This document shows positions 6,846-12,812 of a stretch of 12,812 nt of DNA, one piece after another (the first letter of the stretch is position 1; every line of letters starts with the position of its first letter). The translations under genes and the position numbers were made by a program. Source of the stretch: Deltaproteobacteria bacterium (GTDB lineage: Bacteria; Desulfobacterota; Dissulfuribacteria; Dissulfuribacterales; QOAL01); contig JAMOUE010000108.1 of assembly GCA_027068235.1 (NCBI GenBank), positions 1 through 12,812 on the forward strand, read 5' to 3'. The notes under the pieces are model-generated. The model worked only from the letters and a program-made list of their open reading frames with translations. It had not been told where the DNA came from and searched no databases.

Positions 6846-7904
6846 ATGAAAGGCTCGTTTTTGCTAAATTTGGCATCTTTAGTGGTGGTTATTGCAGGAA
6901 TAAAGGCCTGCGCCTCTGTGGTTGTGCCTTTTTTGCTATCTGCCTTTTTTGCTGTGCTAGCCTCTCCAATACTTTTCTGGCTAAGACGAAAGGGGTTGCC
7001 CGACTGGTTTTCCATTGTGTTTCTCATAATCCTTTTCATAGTCATTGAGACAGGCCTAGGCGCACTTCTTGGCACATCTGTGGCAGAATTTTCCAAAGAG
7101 CTGCCAGTGTATCAGGAGCGTCTAGGCTCGATTTATTCAAAACTGACTCAATTTGCCAAACAGCTTGGATTTTCAGATGTTGAACTTTCAGTGCTTCAGG
7201 AACTGGACGTTTCCAGGATTATGGCCTTTGTGGCCTCCACACTTAAAAGCATGGGGGTTCTGATAACAAACACCTTTGTCATAGTCCTTACCCTTGTGTT
7301 CATGCTCCTTGAGGCTGGAGGAATGATATACAAGCTAGAGGCCCTTAGTCTCCTTGGTTTTGAAAAGAGCAGGGAGTTACGGCTCATAATTGATGGAATA
7401 AACAGTTTTTTTGCCATAAAGACATTCACAAGCTTTCTAACAGGCGTTCTGATCTGGTTAGGACTGTTGATACAAGGTGTTGATTTTCCGGCCTTGTGGG
7501 GCGTATGTGCCTTTGCCCTAAATTTTATCCCAACCATCGGTTCTATAATCGCTGCGGCCCCTGCCGTGTTATTGGCCCTTGTAAAGCTTGGTTTTGCCCA
7601 CAGCCTGATCACTCTTTTCATCTATGTTGTAGTCAACATAGCAGTTGGCAACATCCTTGAGCCCAAGCTCATGGGGCAAGGAGTTGGGCTTTCTCCACTT
7701 GTTATATTTTTGTCCATGGCATTTTGGGGTTGGGTGCTTGGCCCTGTTGGTATGTTTCTTTCTGTTCCCATTACCATGTCGATCAAGATTGCAATGGGGG
7801 TTCATAAAAGGACAAAGTGGCTCGCTGTGCTTCTTGGAACCAACTCAGAGGCTGCGGCGTTACTGCAGCAGGCAGAAGTAAAAGCAGAAGTAGAAAAACA
7901 ATGA
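6846..7904 (+). CDS. AI-2E family transporter (UPF0118/TqsA-YdiK type permease)
   Basis: The product has 352 residues, the usual family length. Hydrophobic segments are clear near the N-terminus, in the middle and in a C-terminal group. Family signatures (PF01594) include NFIPTIGS followed by an Ala-rich helix, and NILEPKLMGQGVGLSPLVIF leading into SMAFWGWVLGPVGMFLSVP. The family includes TqsA, linked to export of autoinducer-2, but other members move ions or unknown cargo, so the substrate cannot be assigned. The reading frame is open back to 6708, but those 46 codons are translated palindromic repeat; the ATG at 6846 with GATGAGG five bases upstream is preferred. Its stop overlaps the start of cobO in ATGA, implying co-translation with the cobalamin genes. 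Confidence 0.93.
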   Translation: MKGSFLLNLASLVVVIAGIKACASVVVPFLLSAFFAVLASPILFWLRRKGLPDWFSIVFLIILFIVIETGLGALLGTSVAEFSKELPVYQERLGSIYSKLTQFAKQLGFSDVELSVLQELDVSRIMAFVASTLKSMGVLITNTFVIVLTLVFMLLEAGGMIYKLEALSLLGFEKSRELRLIIDGINSFFAIKTFTSFLTGVLIWLGLLIQGVDFPALWGVCAFALNFIPTIGSIIAAAPAVLLALVKLGFAHSLITLFIYVVVNIAVGNILEPKLMGQGVGLSPLVIFLSMAFWGWVLGPVGMFLSVPITMSIKIAMGVHKRTKWLAVLLGTNSEAAALLQQAEVKAEVEKQ

Positions 7905-8416
7905 AAGGTTACGTACAAGTTTATACAGGGGATGGCAAGGGTAAGACTACAGCCTCTCTTGGATTATGTGTTAGGGCTATTGGTGCTGATAAGAGGGTGT
8001 TGATAGTTCAGTTTCTAAAAAAGGGAGATTTTAGTGAAATCAAAGGGCTTGGCTACTTTGGAAGTATGGTCAAGGTAAAGCAGTTTGGCACGGGGCATTT
8101 TGTCAGGGGAAAGCCGAGTAGAGCTGATATTGAAATTGCTGAAGCAGGTCTTGAGTACGTTAAGACCCAGATGATGAGCGGTAGTTTCCATGTGATAATC
8201 TTGGATGAGATAAATATTGCTATGGATATGGGGCTTTTGAAGGTTAGCGACGTCTTGGAATTTCTTTCCAGTCGGCCAGATGATGTGGAGGTTGTTCTTA
8301 CAGGCAGGTATGCGCCCAAGGAGATAGTAGATGTTGCTGATCTTGTTACGGAGTGCCGTATGATAAAACACTATTTTACAAAGGGTGTAAAAGCCAGAGA
8401 GGGAATAGAAAAATGA
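7901..8416 (+). CDS. cobO: Cob(I)yrinic acid a,c-diamide adenosyltransferase
   Basis: The enzyme transfers the adenosyl group of ATP to the cobalt of reduced corrinoids, a step of B12 synthesis and salvage in the cytoplasm. The 171-residue product starts directly at the core fold. Visible motifs are the P-loop GDGKGKTT (10-17), LDEIN (101-105), VVLTGRYAP, and the C-terminal KHYFTKGVKAREGIE block typical of the CobA/CobO/BtuR family. It lacks the short N-terminal extension of E. coli BtuR (196 residues), as in many short homologues. A start at 7817 is possible but lies deep inside the transporter gene. The ATG at 7901 is chosen because it overlaps the upstream TGA and gives the family N-terminus. 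It also overlaps cbiC downstream. The family is certain; whether its main role is synthesis or salvage is inferred from cbiC. Confidence 0.93.
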   Translation: MKGYVQVYTGDGKGKTTASLGLCVRAIGADKRVLIVQFLKKGDFSEIKGLGYFGSMVKVKQFGTGHFVRGKPSRADIEIAEAGLEYVKTQMMSGSFHVIILDEINIAMDMGLLKVSDVLEFLSSRPDDVEVVLTGRYAPKEIVDVADLVTECRMIKHYFTKGVKAREGIEK

Positions 8417-9039
8417 GTCCAATACTCAGGGGGCTTAGAGGGCCAGAAATTGAAAGAATGAGTATGGAGATTATTGAAAAAGAGCTTGGCCCTACAGATT
8501 TTTCTACTGAACAGTTGCAGGTGGTTAAAAGAATTATTCATGCAACAGCAGACTTTGATTTTGCCAAGAATATCAGGTTTCATCCAGATGCAGTGGTGGC
8601 GGCAATAGAGGCCATCCGTTCAGCCTGCCCAATAGTGACTGATACACAGATGGCAGCTTCTGGAATAAGCCGTTCCCTGTTGCCAGAAGGCAGTAAGGTT
8701 GTGTCTCCTATGGGCAGTGCTGAATGTAGAGCCCTTTCTGAGCAGATGGGGGGGACCATGGCAGAGGCTGCAATGGAGATGGCTTCAAGTATGGAGCCAG
8801 GAATAGTGGCCATTGGAAATGCACCTACTGCCCTATTGAGGCTTATTGACATGATGGAGGAAGAGAGATTTCTACCAAGGCTTATTGTAGGTGTGCCCGT
8901 TGGCTTTGTAAATGCTGCTGAGTCCAAAGAGGAACTTTTAAGGCGTTCAAAAGTTCCTTACATTACATGCCTTGGTAGAAAGGGCGGAACACCTGTTGCA
9001 GTTGCCGCTGTAAACGCCCTTATAAGGTTGGCTTTGTAG
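8413..9039 (+). CDS. cbiC: Precorrin-8X / cobalt-precorrin-8 methylmutase
   Basis: The enzyme moves a methyl group from C-11 to C-12 of the corrin ring to give (cobalt-)hydrogenobyrinate. The product is 208 residues, the usual length. Features are RIIHAT, with His at residue 43 matching the catalytic His43 known from CobH, then PIVTDTQMAASGI, AIGNAPTAL, and VGVPVGFVNAAESKEELL, all family hallmarks. The start at 8413 overlaps the cobO stop in ATGA and has GAGGGA eight bases upstream; an in-frame ATG at 8353 lies within cobO and is not preferred. The anaerobic name cbiC is used because the other content suggests an anaerobe; the sequence alone does not separate CbiC from CobH. The other corrin-ring genes are not in this window. 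About 135 bases without a convincing gene follow. Confidence 0.94.
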   Translation: MSPILRGLRGPEIERMSMEIIEKELGPTDFSTEQLQVVKRIIHATADFDFAKNIRFHPDAVVAAIEAIRSACPIVTDTQMAASGISRSLLPEGSKVVSPMGSAECRALSEQMGGTMAEAAMEMASSMEPGIVAIGNAPTALLRLIDMMEEERFLPRLIVGVPVGFVNAAESKEELLRRSKVPYITCLGRKGGTPVAVAAVNALIRLAL

Positions 9040-9156
9040 CTCCATGAGTTCTGGGGTTGTGCAGGGTCTTGAACAAATTTTTTCTTGTGTTAAAGCTGTC
9101 AAAAATAGTGATTTTATGAACTCAGGCCTTAAAAACTCAAAGGTCTGAAATAGGCT

Positions 9157-9164
9157 GGGAGGAG
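9157..9164 (+). promoter_or_regulatory. Ribosome binding site of the phenylacetate-CoA ligase gene
   Basis: GGGAGGAG lies ten bases before the ATG at 9175, a strong Shine-Dalgarno with slightly long spacing. It fixes the start and marks a new translation unit after the 135-base gap behind cbiC, in contrast to the overlapping starts upstream. No good promoter was recognised in 9040-9156. Confidence 0.7.
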
Positions 9165-9174
9165 CGCAGTTACC

Positions 9175-10482
9175 ATGTGGAATCAAATTGAGGGGGCTCC
9201 AAGGGAGGAGCTTGAAAAATTACAGCTTAAGAGGCTTCAGGACACTGTACAAAGGGTTTACCATCTGGTGCCCTTTTACAAGAAAAAGTTTGATGAGTTA
9301 GGTATCAGGCCAGAGGATGTAAAGTCCCTGGAGGATCTTCAGCGGTTGCCTTTTACCACCAAGCAAGATCTTAGAGATCACTATCCCTTTGGCCTTTTCA
9401 CTGTTCCACTTGATCAGGTGGTGAGGATTCATTCCTCTTCTGGTACCACGGGCAAGCCCACTGTGGTTGGTTACACTCGTCATGATATGGATGTGTGGAT
9501 AGAGGTCATGGCAAGAAGTATGTCTATGGTTGGGGTCGGCCCTCAAGACGTTGTCCACAATGCATACGGATATGGACTTTTTACTGGAGGGCTTGGTTTT
9601 CATTATGGCGCAGAGAAGGTTGGGGCTGCTGTGGTCCCTTCCAGTGGGGGATTTACAAAGAGGCAGCTACTTCTCATGAAGGATTTTGGCGCAACAATCC
9701 TTTGTTCTACCCCATCTTTTGCCTTGCACATGGCAGAGGTTGGAAAGGATGAGGGGTATGATCTTAAAAAAGACTTTAAGATAAGGGCAGGTTTTTTTGG
9801 TGCAGAACCAGCCAGCGAAGGATTAAGACAGGCCCTAAGGGATGAATGGGGACTTATCTATATAGAAGCCTATGGGCTTTCAGAGATTATAGGGCCAGGG
9901 GTTGCTGCAGGCTGTCCGCATGGGCATTTGCACGTGTTTGAAGATCATTTCATCCCCGAGGTGATAGATACGGAGACGGGCGAGGTGCTTCCTGATGGCA
10001 AGGAAGGAGAGCTGGTTTTCACCACTGTTACCAAACAGGCACTTCCAATAATCCGTTACCGGACAAAGGATATAACAGTGCTTCATAGAGAGCCGTGCAA
10101 GTGTGGCCGTACCCTGACCGTAATGGAGTCGGTAAAGGGCAGGGCAGACGACATGTTGATTGTCAACGGTGTAAATGTCTTTCCTTCTCAGGTAGAGCAC
10201 GTGCTTACAAAGGTTGAGGGAGTAACGCCCAACTATGTGATAGTGCTTGATAAAAAGGGTGTCCTTGACAAACTAGAGGTATGGGTTGAAGTGGATGACC
10301 GTACCTTTGCCGATGGAATAGGGGCACTTGAGCAGCTCAAGGCCAAGCTTCAGCAAGAGATGCTCAATGACCTGTACATAAATGTAAGGATCAAATTAGT
10401 AGAGCCCAAGACCCTGGAAAGGAGTATGGGCAAGGCCAAAAGAATCATAGACAAGAGAGAGGCAGAGGGGTTGCAGAAATGA
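9175..10482 (+). CDS. paaK: Phenylacetate-CoA ligase (AMP-forming)
   Basis: The enzyme activates phenylacetate or a related aryl acid with ATP and CoA through an acyl-adenylate. The protein is 435 residues, the normal length for PaaK. In order it shows the AMP-binding loop SSSGTTGKP (87-95), YGLSE (233-237), YRTKD (295-299), the Cys pair in HREPCKCGR, and the hinge region GRADDMLIVNGVNVFPSQVE leading into the C-terminal lid domain. In many anaerobes paaK lies beside indolepyruvate or other 2-oxoacid:ferredoxin oxidoreductase genes and an ACT-domain gene, acting in fermentative or reversible use of aromatic amino acids. Only the ACT partner is present here, overlapping by ATGA. The exact acid is not provable from sequence; related aryl acids remain possible. 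Confidence 0.92.
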   Translation: MWNQIEGAPREELEKLQLKRLQDTVQRVYHLVPFYKKKFDELGIRPEDVKSLEDLQRLPFTTKQDLRDHYPFGLFTVPLDQVVRIHSSSGTTGKPTVVGYTRHDMDVWIEVMARSMSMVGVGPQDVVHNAYGYGLFTGGLGFHYGAEKVGAAVVPSSGGFTKRQLLLMKDFGATILCSTPSFALHMAEVGKDEGYDLKKDFKIRAGFFGAEPASEGLRQALRDEWGLIYIEAYGLSEIIGPGVAAGCPHGHLHVFEDHFIPEVIDTETGEVLPDGKEGELVFTTVTKQALPIIRYRTKDITVLHREPCKCGRTLTVMESVKGRADDMLIVNGVNVFPSQVEHVLTKVEGVTPNYVIVLDKKGVLDKLEVWVEVDDRTFADGIGALEQLKAKLQQEMLNDLYINVRIKLVEPKTLERSMGKAKRIIDKREAEGLQK

Positions 10483-10922
10483 TAAAGAAGTATGGCATCA
10501 AACAACTGTCCATTTTTCTTGAGAACAGGAAAGGCAGACTCCTTGAGGTGACAAAGGCCCTTAAGGATGCGGCCATTAACATCAGGGCGTTGGCCTTGGC
10601 CGAGTCGGCAGAGTTTGGAATACTCAGGCTGGTGGTAAACAATCCAGAAAAGGCCAAGAGCGTACTGTCCTCGGCTGGTTTTACCCTGAGAGAGCAGGAT
10701 GTTTTCGCCGTGGATGTTCCAGATGAGCCTGGAAGCTTTTACAATGTGGTAAAGGTATTGGCAGATGCAGACATAAATATAGACTACACCTATGCCTTTG
10801 TAGGCGGTTCCAGTAAGGCCGTTCTCATATTTAAGTTTCCATCCCAGATGCTTGAGTCTGCGCTAGACGTATTGAACAAGGCTGGGATACAGCTTGTGGA
10901 ACCCATGTTTTTTTACGACTAG
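10479..10922 (+). CDS. Tandem ACT-domain protein
   Basis: The 147-residue protein consists of two ACT modules. The first starts near residue 8 (QLSIFLENRKGRLLEVTKAL, with NIRALALAE after it). The second starts near residue 75 (VFAVDVPDEPGSFYNVVKVL, with NIDYTYAFVG after it). ACT domains bind small ligands, usually amino acids, and no catalytic domain is attached, so it is probably a sensor or regulatory subunit. The start overlaps the ligase stop in ATGA and has GAGGGG eight bases upstream. The fixed pairing with paaK suggests it monitors an aromatic or branched-chain amino acid and tunes the ligase or its pathway. This role is inferred. Confidence 0.9.
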   Translation: MIKKYGIKQLSIFLENRKGRLLEVTKALKDAAINIRALALAESAEFGILRLVVNNPEKAKSVLSSAGFTLREQDVFAVDVPDEPGSFYNVVKVLADADINIDYTYAFVGGSSKAVLIFKFPSQMLESALDVLNKAGIQLVEPMFFYD

Positions 10923-10935
10923 CTGGTAATCAAAC

Positions 10936-10967
10936 GCCGGGTGTTTGCTGCCTTATGCAGCCCCGGC
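10936..10967 (+). terminator. GC-rich hairpin between the ACT gene and pyrG
   Basis: GCCGGG (10936-10941) pairs with CCCGGC (10962-10967), and inside it GCTGC (10947-10951) pairs with GCAGC (10957-10961). A five-base bulge (TGTTT) sits on the 5' side. A weak T-rich stretch (GTTATTTTGT, 10971-10980) follows. The position 14 bases after the ACT stop fits a factor-independent terminator, but the T-tract is broken and offset. A pyrG leader structure is the alternative. Confidence 0.5.
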
Positions 10968-11026
10968 ACTGTTATTTTGTCCCGAACCTAAACCTAAGAT
11001 AAACCCGACATGGCGGAAGGACAGAG

Positions 11027-12667
11027 ATGAAGACAAAATTTATATTTGTTACAGGGGGAGTTTTGTCATCCCTTGGAAAGGGTCTTGCAGCGGCCTCCAT
11101 TGGGGCGCTTCTTGAGGCCAGAGGGCTGACAGTGACCCTTCAGAAGTTGGATCCTTACATAAATGTTGATCCAGGCACCATGAATCCTTTCCAACACGGA
11201 GAGGTTTATGTGACAGACGATGGCGCCGAGACGGATCTGGATCTTGGCCATTACGAGCGCTACACAAGTGCAAAGTGTGGACAGAGGCATAACTACACAT
11301 CTGGACGCATCTATTACAGTGTAATTACAAAAGAACGTGCAGGTGACTACCTTGGTGGCACTGTGCAGGTCATTCCTCATGTTACAGATGAGATAAAACA
11401 GGCCATCCTACAGTTAAATGGCGAGGCTGATATAGCCATAGTCGAAATAGGCGGTACAATAGGAGATATAGAAGGCCTGCCATTCATAGAGGCCATACGG
11501 CAGCTTCGTGGAGATCTTGGCAGAGACAATACCCTTTATATTCATGTTACATATGTGCCGTTCATAAAGGCTGCTGGTGAGCTCAAGACAAAGCCTACCC
11601 AGCACAGCGTAAAAGAACTTCGGTCCATAGGGATTCAGCCTGAGATAATACTTTGCCGCACAGAGATGGAACTTGCCCCAGAAATCAAGGCCAAGATAGC
11701 CCTCTTTTGCGATGTAAAGGAAGATCGGGTCATTACCGCCAAGGATGTGAACTGCATTTATGAGGTTCCACTTTGTTTTCACAGGGAGGGGCTTGATGAA
11801 AGGATTGTGGAGTGTCTAAACATCTGGACAAGGCAGCCGGTTCTCACTGCATGGGAAAATCTCATGGCCAGGATAGAGCAGCCTCAGTACTCTGTGAAGA
11901 TTGCCATGGTGGGTAAGTATGTAAATCTGAGAGAATCCTATAAGAGTTTAAATGAGGCCTTGTTTCATGGAGGTGTTGCCAACAATACCAAGGTGGAAAT
12001 TGACTTTATCAACTCCGATGAGGTACGGGGCGACGAGCTTCAGGCAAGGCTGTCGGAAGTGGATGGAGTGCTTGTGCCAGGCGGTTTTGGGAGCCGAGGG
12101 ATTCCTGGCAAGCTGGAAGCCATCAACTTTGCCAGAGAGAACAAGGTTCCTTTCTTTGGTATTTGTCTTGGTATGCAACTGGCCGTGATTGAGTTTGCAA
12201 GGCACGTGGCTGGTATCTCAATGGCTGATAGCACAGAATTTGCTCCAAATACTCCAGATCCTGTCATATACCTCATGAAGGAATGGTATGACTACAGGAC
12301 AGACACTGTGCAGAGAAGAGATGAAAACAGCCAGATGGGAGGCACCATGCGTCTTGGGGCTTATCCTTGCAAGCTGGTGCATGATACCACGGCCTACAAC
12401 GCCTATCAGAAGGAAGAGATTTTCGAGAGGCATAGGCACCGCTACGAATTCAACAACTCCTACAGGGAAGTCCTTGAAAAGGCAGGGCTTAAGATTGCAG
12501 GTCTAAGTCCAAATGGTGAGCTTGTAGAGATTGTGGAAATAGAAGATCATCCGTGGTTTCTTGGTTGTCAGTTCCATCCGGAATTTAAGTCGAGGCCTTT
12601 GGAGCCGCACCCGCTCTTTGTCTCATTCATTGGTGCGGCACTCAAAAGAAAGTACGATAGACAGTGA
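11027..12667 (+). CDS. pyrG: CTP synthase (glutamine-hydrolysing)
   Basis: The enzyme makes CTP from UTP, ATP and glutamine, the last step of de novo pyrimidine nucleotide synthesis. The 546-residue length matches E. coli (545). The N-terminal synthase domain shows FVTGGVLSSLGKG with its P-loop (10-19), then KLDPYINVDPGTMNPFQHGE and DDGAETDLDLGHYERY. The C-terminal glutamine amidotransferase domain starts around residue 290 and has the nucleophile Cys380 in GICLGMQ plus His517 and Glu519 in FHPEF, completing the triad. AAGGA five bases before the ATG supports the start. Its stop overlaps kdsA by one base (TGATG), so the two are translated together. All key residues are present and nothing is unusual. 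Confidence 0.98.
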   Translation: MKTKFIFVTGGVLSSLGKGLAAASIGALLEARGLTVTLQKLDPYINVDPGTMNPFQHGEVYVTDDGAETDLDLGHYERYTSAKCGQRHNYTSGRIYYSVITKERAGDYLGGTVQVIPHVTDEIKQAILQLNGEADIAIVEIGGTIGDIEGLPFIEAIRQLRGDLGRDNTLYIHVTYVPFIKAAGELKTKPTQHSVKELRSIGIQPEIILCRTEMELAPEIKAKIALFCDVKEDRVITAKDVNCIYEVPLCFHREGLDERIVECLNIWTRQPVLTAWENLMARIEQPQYSVKIAMVGKYVNLRESYKSLNEALFHGGVANNTKVEIDFINSDEVRGDELQARLSEVDGVLVPGGFGSRGIPGKLEAINFARENKVPFFGICLGMQLAVIEFARHVAGISMADSTEFAPNTPDPVIYLMKEWYDYRTDTVQRRDENSQMGGTMRLGAYPCKLVHDTTAYNAYQKEEIFERHRHRYEFNNSYREVLEKAGLKIAGLSPNGELVEIVEIEDHPWFLGCQFHPEFKSRPLEPHPLFVSFIGAALKRKYDRQ

Positions 12668-12812
12668 TGCAAGAAGACAGTAGGCCAACTTCTATATCAA
12701 TAGGCAATGTCTCAATAGGTCCTGGTTCGCCGCCGCTTTTGATTGCAGGGCCATGCGTGCTTGAAGGGCTTGATGTCGCCCTTGAGATCGGGGCCTTTAT
12801 GAAAGATGCTGC
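12667..12812 (+). CDS. kdsA: 2-dehydro-3-deoxyphosphooctonate aldolase (KDO-8-phosphate synthase), N-terminal part
   Basis: Only 48 codons are visible before the window edge; the family is about 270-280 residues. After a short variable start (MQEDSRPTSISIGNVSIGPG) comes PLLIAGPCVLEGLDVALEIG, the strand and loop that open KdsA barrels. The enzyme condenses phosphoenolpyruvate with arabinose 5-phosphate to give KDO-8-phosphate for the lipopolysaccharide inner core. The ATG overlaps the pyrG stop (TGATG), and no strong ribosome site of its own is seen, so translation is probably coupled. pyrG-kdsA adjacency is common in Gram-negative bacteria. DAHP synthases share a related opening, but this gene order favours KdsA. 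Confidence 0.85.
   Translation, partial: MQEDSRPTSISIGNVSIGPGSPPLLIAGPCVLEGLDVALEIGAFMKDA

Noticed and set aside
6521..7096. 191-codon minus-strand frame across the AsmA end, the repeat and the transporter start
   Set aside because: It spans the palindromic repeat and yields the typical repeat-derived RFARNDCNQ stretch, and it overlaps two good genes on the other strand.
7196..7621. 141-codon minus-strand frame inside the transporter gene
   Set aside because: It is antisense to conserved transmembrane signatures and shows no motif of its own.
10972..11000. Possible pyrG promoter (TTATTT, 17 bases, TAAGAT)
   Set aside because: The -35 match is only about half the consensus, so it is not separable from chance.

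Overview
The window looks like a chromosomal segment of an anaerobic Gram-negative bacterium, most likely a deltaproteobacterium (Desulfobacterota) or a close relative. Supporting signs are the AsmA-family envelope protein, the start of kdsA (lipopolysaccharide KDO synthesis), cobalamin genes of the anaerobic type, a phenylacetate-CoA ligase next to an ACT-domain protein, and copies of a GTCATTGCGAGCGAAGC-type palindromic repeat that is common in that group. The lineage is inferred from gene content only.

Positions 1-2950 look like an accessory region. A minus-strand gene for an AAA-ATPase-like / PD-(D/E)XK family protein runs off the left edge (1-786). It is followed by a composite repeat block (922-1170), a secreted minus-strand beta-helix protein with a choice-of-anchor Q segment and a C-terminal dockerin (1205-2515), and a second repeat block (2618-2719). 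The beta-helix gene is therefore bracketed by the same repeat family.

Positions 2951-12812 are compact, plus-strand and housekeeping in character. They begin with a 1216-residue AsmA/YhdP-like periplasmic protein (2951-6601). After a 244-base gap holding a third repeat copy come three short operon-like groups. (1) An AI-2E-family transporter, a cobO-type corrinoid adenosyltransferase and a cbiC/cobH-type precorrin-8X methylmutase are joined by two ATGA stop-start overlaps (6846-9039). (2) A phenylacetate-CoA ligase and a tandem-ACT protein are also joined by ATGA (9175-10922). (3) CTP synthase pyrG overlaps the first part of kdsA by one base in TGATG (11027-12812).

Functionally, group 1 ties B12 synthesis to a membrane permease of unknown cargo. 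Group 2 pairs aryl-CoA formation with a probable amino-acid sensor. Group 3 supplies CTP and KDO-8-phosphate, the two inputs that later meet in CMP-KDO formation for lipid A-KDO. I found no RNA gene, CRISPR array, insertion sequence or complete defence system. Nothing here can be claimed as a new biological system; the most notable items are the dockerin protein between repeats, the permease-cobO-cbiC coupling, and the repeat that extends the open frame upstream of the transporter.
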